Assembly: GCA_016179105.1 (NCBI GenBank)
Contig: JACOSB010000132.1
Span: 1 to 34,862, forward strand
Direction of reading: 5' to 3'
Origin: Candidatus Acetothermia bacterium
GTDB taxonomy: Bacteria > Bipolaricaulota > Bipolaricaulia > RBG-16-55-9 > DRXL01
DNA: 34,862 bases
The first letter of the stretch is position 1. Every line of letters begins with the position of its first letter. The notes below the pieces were generated by a model, which worked only from the letters and a program-made list of their open reading frames with translations, was not told where the DNA came from and searched no databases. The translations under genes and the position numbers were made by a program. This document shows, one piece after another, positions 14,877 to 23,228 of the stretch.

Positions 14877-16076
14877 CTAGAGTTTATCCGGCAATTGCCT
14901 CAGCACATAGTCGCGAATCTCACTCGGCGTCGGCAGAGGCTTAAGCAGCTTCCCTCGCTCTAAATATTTTATGAGCCGCGGCTCCCACCGCCCGAGACAC
15001 TTGGGACACTGAGCCAACGGCTTTTGCCAATAGACGACTTGGCGATAGCCGCAATCATCACAGACATAGAGCTGCTTTGCGCCGCTTGGCTTCCCGCGCT
15101 TGGCGATCAGTTCCCAGGTGCCGTCGTTCTCGATCTCGACGATGTCCATCGAAAAATCGCAGACCCGCGCGTTGCTGATCGCGGTGCCGACTCCGTACTC
15201 ATCCGCGACCTCATTCAGTTGGGGAATCACGTCTTCATCGAGACCTCCGGAGATAAATATTTTCACATTCTCATACCCGCGAATATCCAATTCCCAACGA
15301 ACTTCACGCGCGATCTCGAGCATATCTCCGCGACGGGAGCTGGGCGTATCCAAACGCACGGCATAGATGTTCTCGCCCAGGAGTTCGGCGTTCTCAAGCG
15401 CTTCGAATTTCTCGTCCCCAAACGTGTCGATGAGCGCCACGCGCTGCACTTTTTTATCTATGATTTGATCGAAGAAGCCCGTAGCCGTCGCTGACTCTTC
15501 GAGCACGATGATCAACGCGTGCGGGATTGTGCCGACGGGTTCTTCGCCGAGCAGCTCGGCTCCTGCAATGCACGAGACACCGTCGCAGCCCCCGATGTAG
15601 GCTGCACGATCGATCATCGGCGCGATCGCTGGGTGCATCCGTCTGGCTCCAAACGCCCAGACGGGACGCCCTTGCGCCGCCGTCTTGCAGCGCGCAGCTT
15701 TGGTCGCGACGCCGCTCGCTTGGCACAGAAACCCCAGCAACGCCGTTTCGTACACAGAAAATTCTCGGTAGTTTCCCGCGACGAGCATCACCGGCTCGTT
15801 CACTTTGAAGTAAGCCCCTTCGGGAAGAGCCCAGACATCCAAGGGAAAATCCTTCAATAACTCGAGCGCTTCGTCCAGTCCGGCAAAGATGCCCCACTCC
15901 CAGCCCTCGGGGAAGCGCTTTTTCAGGGTGATCTCCAGCTTTACGTTTTTATCGATTTTCTTGCGGTCCAAAATTTGCTTAGACCGGACAAAGTACGCAT
16001 CGGTCACGTGCCCGCCTTTGATCTGCTCGGGCGTGGCGATGTGAAACTTAGGCTGCGCGTGGACGGTGCGGGCCAT
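14877..16076 (-). CDS. Nicotinate phosphoribosyltransferase, archaeal-type with zinc knuckle
   Basis: A 399-residue enzyme converting nicotinate, PRPP and ATP to nicotinate mononucleotide in the NAD salvage (Preiss-Handler) pathway. Visible family segments include FEV-like KLEITLKKRF, MLVAGNYREFSVYETALLGFLCQASGVATKAAR, FGARRMHPA, and VRLDTPSSRRGDM with the phosphate-binding ISGGLDED. The C-terminal four-cysteine knuckle (C339-x2-C342, C357-x2-C360) is as I recall in the Thermoplasma-type enzyme. The ATG shares a base with the TGA of the upstream RHH gene (TGATG), so the two are translationally coupled. Confidence 0.9.
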   Translation of the reverse strand: MARTVHAQPKFHIATPEQIKGGHVTDAYFVRSKQILDRKKIDKNVKLEITLKKRFPEGWEWGIFAGLDEALELLKDFPLDVWALPEGAYFKVNEPVMLVAGNYREFSVYETALLGFLCQASGVATKAARCKTAAQGRPVWAFGARRMHPAIAPMIDRAAYIGGCDGVSCIAGAELLGEEPVGTIPHALIIVLEESATATGFFDQIIDKKVQRVALIDTFGDEKFEALENAELLGENIYAVRLDTPSSRRGDMLEIAREVRWELDIRGYENVKIFISGGLDEDVIPQLNEVADEYGVGTAISNARVCDFSMDIVEIENDGTWELIAKRGKPSGAKQLYVCDDCGYRQVVYWQKPLAQCPKCLGRWEPRLIKYLERGKLLKPLPTPSEIRDYVLRQLPDKL

Positions 16077-16276
16077 CAGACCGCCTCCTGCTCTTTCTGA
16101 GCAACTCTTGATTTTTCGAATGCGTTGGCAAGATCGCTCGCGTCCTCGCCCACCAGCCCGACGTATTTATCGATGGCCCGTCGCACTAACTCAGAGATCG
16201 GCAGCCCCGTCTCCTGCGAGAGGCGTTTGAGTTCGCGATGCTGAGGTTCAGTGATCGTCCAGTTCACACGCCGCAT
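16076..16276 (-). CDS. Ribbon-helix-helix (CopG-like) DNA-binding protein
   Basis: ATG 16276 has GGGGA 5 bases upstream; ATG 16288 is a possible alternative. The product is 66 residues: MRRVNWTITEPQHRELKRLS forms the strand and first helix, and ETGLPISELVRRAIDKYV the second helix, the usual RHH layout. The tail is acidic and helical. RHH proteins are dimeric repressors or antitoxins. No toxin follows; instead the NAPRTase start overlaps its stop, which hints that it may control NAD salvage or its own operon. That is inference from linkage only. Confidence 0.7.
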   Translation of the reverse strand: MRRVNWTITEPQHRELKRLSQETGLPISELVRRAIDKYVGLVGEDASDLANAFEKSRVAQKEQEAV

Positions 16277-16320
16277 GAATTTCCCCATTCCCGAAATTAA
16301 AGATGCAGAAGCTGGATTTA

Positions 16321-16329
16321 TGGTATAAT
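16321..16329 (+). promoter_or_regulatory. Extended -10 promoter element of accD
   Basis: TGGTATAAT is a perfect -10 (TATAAT, 16324-16329) with a TGn extension; no good -35 is visible 17 bases upstream. The predicted leader before accD is about 65 bases. Confidence 0.5.
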
Positions 16330-16401
16330 GGGCTTGCGTGAAAAGCAACTTTTCTCAGTGCACGGCGCAAGGTCAGGGAGGCGTCGCGAGGAGCGGTCAG
16401 C

Positions 16402-17316
16402 ATGGCGATTTTTAAGAGAAAATACTTTAAGCTCAGCCTCGATCAACCCACCGGCAAGGACGACGAAACCCTGTGGATGAAGTGCAAAGCGTGCGGAGAG
16501 CTGGTCTTCAAAAAGCGCGTCCGTGAGAACAACAATATCTGCCCCAAGTGCGGAGAGTATTTCTTCCTCACGGCTCCGGAGCGAATCCAAATGCTGGTCG
16601 ATCCGGGGACGTTCGAAGATATCTCAAAACCCATCGGCGCGGCCGACCCACTCGACTTTGCCGACCAGGGGGGCGTGCCCTATCTCGACAAGGTGAAAAA
16701 AGCTCAGGAAGAGACCGGGCTTTCCAACGAGATCATCGTCGGCAAAGCGTCCCTCAATGAAGTGTCCGTGATATTAGCCGTGATGGACTTTCGCTTCATC
16801 GGAGGCAGCATGGGCTCGGTGATGGGTGAGCAGCTCTGTCATGCAATGCGCGTCGCGGCGGACGAGCGTCGTCCCTTTATTCTCGTCTCTTCGACCGGCG
16901 GGGCTCGCATGCAAGAAGGAATTTTATCTTTAATGCAGATGGCCAAGACGCTCTCGGCCCGTCAGTGGCTCGAAGCAGCGGGCGTGCCCTTTATCTCCGT
17001 GATGACGTATCCGACCACCGGCGGCGTTCAAGCGAGCATCGCCAACGTCGGGGACATTACTCTGGCCGAAAAAGGCGCGCTGATTGGATTCGCCGGGCGA
17101 CGCGTCATCCAACAGACGATCAAACAAACACTCCCCGAAGATTTTCAGACCGACAAGTTTGCTTACGAGCACGGCTTTGTCGACAGGGTCCTCAAGCGCG
17201 AAGGTCTGAGACAAGAGCTATCGCGCATCTTGAGATTTTTTGCCGGAATCTCTCGGCAGCGGCGCGAGCCGATGGCCTTGCGTATCCTCAATTCGGGAAG
17301 ATCGCATGAGCGATAA
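16402..17316 (+). CDS. accD: Acetyl-CoA carboxylase carboxyltransferase subunit beta
   Basis: A 304-residue carboxyltransferase beta subunit. The N-terminal four-cysteine zinc finger is complete (C28, C31, C47, C50: CKACGELVF and ICPKCGEYF). The crotonase-fold core follows with RFIGGSMGSVMGE, SSTGGARMQEG, TYPTTGGVQASIANVGD and GFAGRRVIQQT. With AccA it transfers the carboxyl group from carboxybiotin to acetyl-CoA, giving malonyl-CoA for fatty acid synthesis. GAGGAG lies about 10 bases before ATG 16402. Its 3' end overlaps accA by 11 bases. The biotin carboxylase and carrier genes are not in the window. Confidence 0.97.
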   Translation: MAIFKRKYFKLSLDQPTGKDDETLWMKCKACGELVFKKRVRENNNICPKCGEYFFLTAPERIQMLVDPGTFEDISKPIGAADPLDFADQGGVPYLDKVKKAQEETGLSNEIIVGKASLNEVSVILAVMDFRFIGGSMGSVMGEQLCHAMRVAADERRPFILVSSTGGARMQEGILSLMQMAKTLSARQWLEAAGVPFISVMTYPTTGGVQASIANVGDITLAEKGALIGFAGRRVIQQTIKQTLPEDFQTDKFAYEHGFVDRVLKREGLRQELSRILRFFAGISRQRREPMALRILNSGRSHER

Positions 17317-18280
17317 ACGCATCGTCGAACTCGAACGAAAAATTAGAGAATTGAGAACGTTCAGCGAAGACGGGATCGATCTCTCGGCCGAGATCGAAAA
17401 ATTAGAGGCGAAGCTCCAAACGCTTAAAGAACAACTGCCTCCAGTTCCAGCGCCAACCACACCAGACGAGTGGGATCAAGTGAAGCTCGCGCGCAATCCC
17501 AAGCGCCCGTACACGCTCGACTTTATCCGGCTGATGATGGACGATTTCTATGAATTACACGGCGACCAGATGTACGCCGATGACGCCGCGATCGTCGTTG
17601 GGCTTGCGCTCTTCGAGGGCGAGACGGTCGTCGTCGTGGGCCATCAGAAGGGCCGCGACGTCACCGAAAATATTCGGCGCAACTTCGGCATGGCGCACCC
17701 CGAGGGCTATCGCAAGGCACTGCGGGCGCTTAAGCTGGCCGAGCGCTTTGGTTTCCCCGTGATTAGTTTGATTGACACGCCGGCGGCGTATCCGGGGACG
17801 GGCGCTGAAGAGCGCAATATCGGGGGAGCGATCGCCCAGAATATCTACGAGATGTTCAAATTGCGAGTCCCGATCGTCATCGCAATTACTGGAGAAGGCG
17901 GCAGCGGCGGGGCTTTGGGACTGGGCGTGGGCGATCGCGTTTTGATGCTGGAACACGCGATCTATTCGGTGATTCCGCCGGAAGGCTGCGCGGCCATTCT
18001 CTTTAGAGATGCGAGCAAAGCGCCCGAGGCCGCCCGCGCGATGAAAGTCACGGCCCCCACGCTGCTCGAGCTCAAAGTGATCGATGAGATCATCCCCGAG
18101 CCGGGCGAGGGCGCGCACACCGACCACGAGACGACGGCTGCAAATCTAAAAGAAGCAATTCGTCGCCATCTGAAAGCCTTGGAGCGTATCCCGCTCGAAA
18201 AATTGCTGGAGCAACGAGCGAAGAAATTTCAAGCCATGGGCGTCTTCGAAGAGCTCGAAGAGACCCATGCGCGGGAGTGA
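17306..18280 (+). CDS. accA: Acetyl-CoA carboxylase carboxyltransferase subunit alpha
   Basis: A 324-residue alpha subunit. ATG 17306 (MSDKRIVELE) is the expected family start and lies inside the end of accD. The N-terminal helical arm is followed by NPKRPYTLDFI, HGDQMYADDAAIVVG, GHQKGRDV, NFGMAHPEGYRKALRALKLAERF, DTPAAYPGTGAEERN and TGEGGSGGALGLGVGD, all typical of AccA. It forms the carboxyltransferase heterotetramer with AccD. The stop overlaps the start of the Crp/Fnr gene (GTGA), indicating one transcription unit accD-accA-crp-like. Confidence 0.97.
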   Translation: MSDKRIVELERKIRELRTFSEDGIDLSAEIEKLEAKLQTLKEQLPPVPAPTTPDEWDQVKLARNPKRPYTLDFIRLMMDDFYELHGDQMYADDAAIVVGLALFEGETVVVVGHQKGRDVTENIRRNFGMAHPEGYRKALRALKLAERFGFPVISLIDTPAAYPGTGAEERNIGGAIAQNIYEMFKLRVPIVIAITGEGGSGGALGLGVGDRVLMLEHAIYSVIPPEGCAAILFRDASKAPEAARAMKVTAPTLLELKVIDEIIPEPGEGAHTDHETTAANLKEAIRRHLKALERIPLEKLLEQRAKKFQAMGVFEELEETHARE

Positions 18281-19008
18281 TCGTGATGCACCCCCCACAC
18301 TCACCCACATGCAAGGGCGAATGTTCGTGGATCTTCTCAGAGCTAGAAGAGAAGGGCAAAGTCGCATTACGTGCGATGACGAAGACGATCACTTATGCCA
18401 AGGGCGAGCTGATCTTCCAAGAGGCCGAGCCCGCGTTCGGTTTTTATGTGATTTGCGAGGGCAAAGTGAAGTTAGCTAAGCACTCCCCTCACGGCAAAAA
18501 ACAAATCCTAAAGCTTTTGGGTCCGTGTGAACTGTTGGGTGAGAAAACGATGTTCGACCACGAAGTCTACACGGCGTACGCGCAGACGCTCGAACGAACG
18601 CGCGTCAACTTCTTTCAGCGCGAGCAGTTCTTAGAATTTCTCAAACACCATCCTGAAGTCGCGCTCAAAGTGATCGAAAAACTCTCCCGGGAAATTAAGG
18701 GGTTTCAAGACAAATTGATGGAAACGTCTTACGAAGGCAGCCAAGAGCGGCTCGCGCGCTTGCTCTTGCTCATGGCTAAGGAGTATGGCGTCAAAGAAGA
18801 GAAGGGCGTTTATGTTGGGATCGAACTCTCGCGACAAGAATTGGCCGAGCTTGCGGGCATCTCGACCGAGACAGCTATCAGAACGCTGAGTCGGTTCAAA
18901 GAACGCGGCTTTATCGAACTCGAAGGACACAAGATTTACATCGTGAACGAAACGAGCCTGAGCGCTCTGGCCGAAGTGCAGATCTCTCCGAAAGAGAATT
19001 TGCTGTAA
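18277..19008 (+). CDS. Crp/Fnr family transcriptional regulator
   Basis: Up to 243 residues from GTG 18277; an ATG at 18286 is an alternative. Near the N-terminus a C-x3-C pair (CKGEC, C12 and C16) precedes a cNMP-binding-type beta roll (YAKGELIFQEAEPAFGFYVICEGKVKLA). A dimerisation helix and a Crp-type winged helix follow (LSRQELAELAGISTETAIRTLSRFKERGFIELEG). The cysteines invite comparison with FNR, but the usual four-cysteine set is not complete, so an Fe-S role is only a possibility. Overlap with accA implies co-transcription with carboxylase genes, unusual for this family and possibly linking lipid synthesis to a redox or energy signal. Confidence 0.88.
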   Translation: MIVMHPPHSPTCKGECSWIFSELEEKGKVALRAMTKTITYAKGELIFQEAEPAFGFYVICEGKVKLAKHSPHGKKQILKLLGPCELLGEKTMFDHEVYTAYAQTLERTRVNFFQREQFLEFLKHHPEVALKVIEKLSREIKGFQDKLMETSYEGSQERLARLLLLMAKEYGVKEEKGVYVGIELSRQELAELAGISTETAIRTLSRFKERGFIELEGHKIYIVNETSLSALAEVQISPKENLL

Positions 19009-19010
19009 CG

Positions 19011-19038
19011 GTAGGGGCGGTTCGCGAACCGCCCCTAC
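19011..19038. repeat. GTAGGGGC palindromic repeat, copy 3
   Basis: A perfect 28-bp palindrome with inner arm CGGTTCG paired to CGAACCG, placed 2 bases after the Crp/Fnr stop codon. No T-tract follows. Confidence 0.9.
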
Positions 19039-19078
19039 CAAAGGAAATTTCTCTGGGGTGAAATTTCTCGGGTGAAAA

Positions 19079-19519
19079 ATGTTCAAGAAAATTCTCTTGC
19101 CGACCGATGGCTCGAAGGGTGTCGAGAAAGCGATCAACTGCGCTACGACTGTCGCGCTTGAGTTTAACGCTAAGATTTATGTGCTCTTCGCGGTCGAAGC
19201 CCCGACGCTCGTTTTCGAGTACACGAATTTCACTCAAGAAAAAGTGATTGACTCGATGAAGCAAGAGGGCAAACAAATTCTCGAAAAGACCCTGGCGCTC
19301 ATCAAGGAGTCGGGCGTGAACGACGTAGAGAGCGTGATGCACGAAGGACATCCGGGCAAAGTGATTCTCGATTTCGCGCAAGAGCAAAAAATGGACTTGA
19401 TTGTGATGGGCACACACGGTCGACGCGGGCTCGACCGGATGCTCCTCGGCAGTGTGACCGAAGAAGTCGTGCGGCTCTCGCCTGTGCCCGTGCTGACGGT
19501 AAGAATGACGCCGAAGTGA
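19079..19519 (+). CDS. Universal stress protein (UspA family)
   Basis: A 146-residue single-domain Usp. It has the N-terminal MFKKILLPTDGS strand and the ATP-binding glycine-rich motif GTHGRRGLDRMLLGSV, followed by PVPVLTVR at the C-terminus. The G-x2-G-x9-G-(S/T) pattern is present, so ATP binding is likely. These cytoplasmic proteins accumulate under starvation or stress. It lies 70 bases after the Crp/Fnr gene with a palindromic repeat between, so it may or may not belong to the same unit. GGGTG lies 5 bases before the ATG. Confidence 0.93.
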   Translation: MFKKILLPTDGSKGVEKAINCATTVALEFNAKIYVLFAVEAPTLVFEYTNFTQEKVIDSMKQEGKQILEKTLALIKESGVNDVESVMHEGHPGKVILDFAQEQKMDLIVMGTHGRRGLDRMLLGSVTEEVVRLSPVPVLTVRMTPK

Positions 19520-19595
19520 TATATAACCTAGAAATCTTATTGGACACTCTATATACTTAAAAATGGATGGCGAGCAATCATAAGGTGGGTCTAAG

Positions 19596-20987
19596 TTGAG
19601 TAGTATTAAACAGCTGAATTTATTTAAAACGGAGAGAAACACTAATGACGGCTTTAAAGATCCAGGAGCGCTGGGTAATAAAAAGTTACCAATGCACCGT
19701 TGGGTCACGTGGATTGCTGGCTTCTCTGCTGCTTTTACTAAGGATGCTATAGAAAAATACCTTCCTACCCCTAAGTCAGATTCTATCATTCTTGATCCAT
19801 TCGCAGGAGTTGGTACTACTTTAATCGAATCTTTTAAAAAGGGCATAAACACCATAGGTTTCGAGATTAACCCTTTTGCGGCTCTTGTTTCACAGGTAAA
19901 GTTAGAATCAGCAGTAGTTGAGCAAAGAATGCTGGAAAAGGCTATTGCTGGTTATACCTGTTTTATGGGGCCTATTGAGAGACTGATAGACCAATCTATC
20001 TCCAAGGGCGACAGCAATGAGGCCTTGCAATCTGCACAGAGACCGAAAACGCAACCCCCTAGAAATTTCAGATCGCGTATACCATTTTTTAGCCCACCAG
20101 TGGAGCAAAAGGTACTTTTTACCTTCGATTACATAGACACCCTGCCAGATGAGTCAATACAACGGATATTCAAGATGGCTTTCGGAGCTGTCATGGTAAG
20201 TTGCTCAAACTACAGCTATGAACCTTCTCTTGGTTCCAGACCCGGTGCTGGTAGGAGTCTCATCGAGAATGCTGCTGTTAGTCAAATAGTGACACGGAAG
20301 CTAAAAGAGATTCTTGCTGATATAAAAGAGTTCCAAGACGAGATCTCAATGATGGAGAAACTTCCTAAAGCGACTGTATATCGCCAGAGCTTTTTTGAAG
20401 CTTTAAAGCGAATTGATTCCAGTTCTATTGATTTAATCATTACTTCGCCACCATATCTGAATAACTACCATTATGTAAGAAACACAAGACCTCATCTCTT
20501 TTGGCTGGATTTAGTCTCTCAGCCTAAAGATTTACAGGAACTAGAAAAAGAAAACTATGGTAAATTTTGGCAGACAGTTAGGGAGTTAGAAGCGACAAAC
20601 TTGCACTTTGACCTGCCAGTGCTACAAGAAGTAATCGAGTACGTCAGGAACCTGAACCAAGCTAAGGGTGTTTATGGGGGACAAGGCTGGGCTAATTATA
20701 TAGCTACTTACTTCAATGACACTTACAGCTTCATGGCTATTTTAAAGAAAATCCTAAAATCTAAAGGCATTGCTGTCATTGTGGTAGGCAACTCAATCAT
20801 TCAAGGGATAGAGATAAAGGTAGAAGAATTTTTTAGCAGGATCGCTGCACTCCACGAAATAGAAACAGAAGGCATTTACATTGTCAGACAGAAACGTGTA
20901 GGTTCAAGTATTGTTAATACAGGGGTAAGAGAAAAATCAAAACAAAAAACTGAATTATATGATGCTGCTGTTGTGCTAAAACGGTAA
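19596..20987 (+). CDS. DNA amino-methyltransferase of a type II R-M system
   Basis: A 463-residue methyltransferase from a TTG start with AGGTGG 8 bases upstream. The AdoMet-binding motif DPFAGVGTT (D67) precedes the catalytic motif TSPPY (283-287). The SPPY form points to N4-cytosine or N6-adenine methylation, not C5-cytosine. The insertion between the motifs and the C-terminus (AVIVVGNSIIQG) resemble members of the N6/N4 DNA methylase group. It converges on a GIY-YIG restriction endonuclease gene, the stops being 7 bases apart. The region is visibly richer in A+T than its surroundings, which suggests lateral acquisition. The recognition sequence is unknown. Confidence 0.88.
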   Translation: MSSIKQLNLFKTERNTNDGFKDPGALGNKKLPMHRWVTWIAGFSAAFTKDAIEKYLPTPKSDSIILDPFAGVGTTLIESFKKGINTIGFEINPFAALVSQVKLESAVVEQRMLEKAIAGYTCFMGPIERLIDQSISKGDSNEALQSAQRPKTQPPRNFRSRIPFFSPPVEQKVLFTFDYIDTLPDESIQRIFKMAFGAVMVSCSNYSYEPSLGSRPGAGRSLIENAAVSQIVTRKLKEILADIKEFQDEISMMEKLPKATVYRQSFFEALKRIDSSSIDLIITSPPYLNNYHYVRNTRPHLFWLDLVSQPKDLQELEKENYGKFWQTVRELEATNLHFDLPVLQEVIEYVRNLNQAKGVYGGQGWANYIATYFNDTYSFMAILKKILKSKGIAVIVVGNSIIQGIEIKVEEFFSRIAALHEIETEGIYIVRQKRVGSSIVNTGVREKSKQKTELYDAAVVLKR

Positions 20988-20994
20988 TTGTCGC

Positions 20995-21612
20995 TTAATC
21001 AAGACGACTGAGGTGCTCGCGAACTTTTCGTCTTATCTCTTCTTCGCCCAGCTCATTAATAGGAAGATTTAAGCTCTCAACCCATCTTCTACCCGGATGT
21101 AGAGTATCCCATTGTGAGCGCTGCTGACCAGCTCTTCCTTTGCCAGGGTGATGAATACCAAATCCTTCGATTACGGTATTCCATAAAGGAACAAACTTTC
21201 TGATCAGTACCTGCTCGCCTAGTGTAACCCAAATCTGATCCAGAACTAGATATTTGCACCTGAAATCATCTAAATCGAGATTACGTACTGATTCGATAGA
21301 TTCAGCATGCTCTTTCATCCTGTTAAAGAGAGGAGTCTGCCGTGTGGATGATCTTCGAGCTGTTCTTGCTCCTTTGAGATTAGCCTTTCCCACATAGATA
21401 GGTATTCCGAGCCGGTCTTTAGCATTTTTCTTCACGAACTCGGCATACAAGTCAAATTCTCCGAAGTAGTAAAGAGCGTATATTCCAACCCCGACAAAAC
21501 TTTTCTGAGGAGGCAAGGAATGACCTGGACAACTATTCAGAGCCTCTATAATTCTTATCTCAAGCTTTTCTCGTTCTTCTTTCTCTGCTGGTTCGAAAAG
21601 TTGTTCGCACAT
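20995..21612 (-). CDS. Eco29kI-like GIY-YIG restriction endonuclease
   Basis: A 205-residue protein. The GIY-YIG nuclease core is clear: GVGIYALYYFG (Y45) and PIYVGKANLKG (Y73), then R98 and H102 in NRMKEHAES, E133 in LGEQVLIRKF and N145 in VPLWNTV. The R-to-H spacing of 4 and E-to-N spacing of 12 agree with what I recall of the Eco29kI active site. The C-terminal GIHHPGKGRAGQQRSQWDTLHPGR also fits that family. Eco29kI cuts CCGCGG, but the partner methylase here is of another class, so the target may differ. No strong Shine-Dalgarno precedes ATG 21612. Confidence 0.85.
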   Translation of the reverse strand: MCEQLFEPAEKEEREKLEIRIIEALNSCPGHSLPPQKSFVGVGIYALYYFGEFDLYAEFVKKNAKDRLGIPIYVGKANLKGARTARRSSTRQTPLFNRMKEHAESIESVRNLDLDDFRCKYLVLDQIWVTLGEQVLIRKFVPLWNTVIEGFGIHHPGKGRAGQQRSQWDTLHPGRRWVESLNLPINELGEEEIRRKVREHLSRLD

Positions 21613-21643
21613 TAGTAAGTCTTTTTATCATAAGAATGTCGAT

Positions 21644-21669
21644 TGATGCAAGCAAGTGATGCAAGCAAG
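21644..21669. repeat. 13-bp tandem duplication
   Basis: TGATGCAAGCAAG occurs twice in direct succession (21644-21656, 21657-21669), in the promoter area of the restriction endonuclease gene. It may be a duplication scar or affect the distance to its promoter. Confidence 0.8.
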
Positions 21670-21694
21670 TTTGGTCAGTGAAATCATCTATCAG

Positions 21695-21724
21695 TTGCAA
21701 TCCCCAGACACGCCCTGCTATGAT
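21695..21724 (+). promoter_or_regulatory. Promoter of the aldehyde dehydrogenase gene
   Basis: TTGCAA (21695-21700), 18-base spacer, TGC-TATGAT (-10 at 21719-21724) with a TGn extension. Leader length would be about 12 bases and contains GAGGA. Confidence 0.55.
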
Positions 21725-21742
21725 GGCTTGTGAGGAATCTCC

Positions 21743-23221
21743 ATGACTGTAAATCTCAAAAAGACCTATCAGCTCTTCATCGGCGGCGAATGGCTCGACA
21801 GTGAATCGAAGAAGACGTTCCCGAGTGTTAATCCCGCCACGGGCGAGACACTCGCGCTCGTGCCCGCGGGCAACGAGAAAGACATCCATAAAGCCGTAGA
21901 CGCTGCCTGGAAAGCGTACAAGACCGAGTGGAGTCGGGTCGACGGAACCAAGCGCGGCAAGATTTTGTATTCGATCGCGCAGCGCATCAAGGAGAATGTT
22001 GAGGAACTGGGCACGATCGATACGCTCGACAACGGAAAGCCTATCACAGAATCCAAACTCGATGCAGTGCTCGCGTCGGATTGCTTCGAGTACTATGCCG
22101 GGCTCGCGAGTAAGATCGAAGGCAAAGTCATCCCGGTCTTTGGCGATCGTTTGGACTATGTGCTACGTGAGCCACTCGGCGTCGTCGGCCAGATTATTCC
22201 CTGGAATTTCCCACTCTTAATGGCGGCGTGGAAGCTCGCTCCGGCGCTCGCGGCGGGTAACTGCTCAATCTTAAAACCTGCGGAGCAAACCCCACTTTCT
22301 GCTCTGAGATTCGCTGAACTCATTCAAGACATCGTGCCCAAGGGCACCATCAATATCGTCACGGGCTATGGGCCTGAAGCTGGGGCTCCGTTGGTCAAGC
22401 ATCCGAAAGTGAAAAAGATCGCGTTCACCGGCTCAACCGAAGTCGGAAAGCTCGTCATGCAAATGGCGGCCGATCACATCGGCGACGTGACACTCGAGCT
22501 TGGGGGAAAGAGCCCGCAGATCGTCTACCCCGATGCGAACGTTGACGGCGCCATCGAGGGCGTGCTAATGGGCATTTACTATAACGCGGGCCAGCAGTGC
22601 TCGGCGGGCTCGCGGCTCTTGTTGCACAAAGAAATTTATAAGCCGTTTGTGGAAAAACTCGTCGCGCGCGCGAAGGCTCTGAGGCTCGGAGACCCGCTCA
22701 AGCCGGAGACGCAGCTCGGCCCCTTGGTCTCTAGCGAGCAGCAAGAGCGGGTATTAAACTATATCGAGATCGGCAAGAAAGAGGGCGCGAAGCTTTTGTG
22801 CGGCGGCCAAGCGCCGGCAGCAAAAGAGTTAGAAAAGAGTTGCTACGTCGAGCCTACGATTTTTGAAGATGTTCAGATCCAGATGAAGATCGCCCAAGAA
22901 GAAATTTTTGGCCCTGTGCTCGCCGTGACGATGTGGGACGACGAAGAGAAGATGCTCGAGCAGGCGAACGGCGTGCAATACGGTCTGTGCGGGGGCATCT
23001 GGACGTCTAACTTACGAACAGCGCATAAGACGGCACAACGACTCGAAGCGGGCTACATCTGGATCAATCAATACGATGTTTATCCGTACGGTGCACCCTT
23101 CGGCGGTTACAAGCAGAGCGGCGTCGGGCGAGAATTGGCCGCCGAGACGATCTTGCATTACACCCAACAAAAGAACGTGAATATCGATTTGAGCGGCAAA
23201 GGCGTGAAGTGGTTCAGGTAG
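21743..23221 (+). CDS. NAD(P)-dependent aldehyde dehydrogenase
   Basis: A 492-residue enzyme of standard ALDH length, oxidising an aldehyde to the acid. Conserved parts include PWNFPLLM (N155, oxyanion), LKPAEQTPLS (K178, cofactor), FTGSTEVG, the general base E252 in LELGGKSP, the catalytic cysteine C286 in NAGQQCSAGSR, and EEIFGPV. The C-terminal PFGGYKQSGVGRELA is typical of betaine/retinal-type ALDHs with broad specificity. There is no signal peptide. GAGGA lies 7 bases before the ATG. The following hicBA genes start 7 bases downstream, so they could share its transcript. Confidence 0.96.
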   Translation: MTVNLKKTYQLFIGGEWLDSESKKTFPSVNPATGETLALVPAGNEKDIHKAVDAAWKAYKTEWSRVDGTKRGKILYSIAQRIKENVEELGTIDTLDNGKPITESKLDAVLASDCFEYYAGLASKIEGKVIPVFGDRLDYVLREPLGVVGQIIPWNFPLLMAAWKLAPALAAGNCSILKPAEQTPLSALRFAELIQDIVPKGTINIVTGYGPEAGAPLVKHPKVKKIAFTGSTEVGKLVMQMAADHIGDVTLELGGKSPQIVYPDANVDGAIEGVLMGIYYNAGQQCSAGSRLLLHKEIYKPFVEKLVARAKALRLGDPLKPETQLGPLVSSEQQERVLNYIEIGKKEGAKLLCGGQAPAAKELEKSCYVEPTIFEDVQIQMKIAQEEIFGPVLAVTMWDDEEKMLEQANGVQYGLCGGIWTSNLRTAHKTAQRLEAGYIWINQYDVYPYGAPFGGYKQSGVGRELAAETILHYTQQKNVNIDLSGKGVKWFR

Positions 23222-23228
23222 GAGATTT

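Noticed and set aside
15454..15897. Long alternative-frame ORFs inside the NAPRTase gene
   Set aside because: Overlapping frames of a clear, full-length enzyme; no signals of their own.
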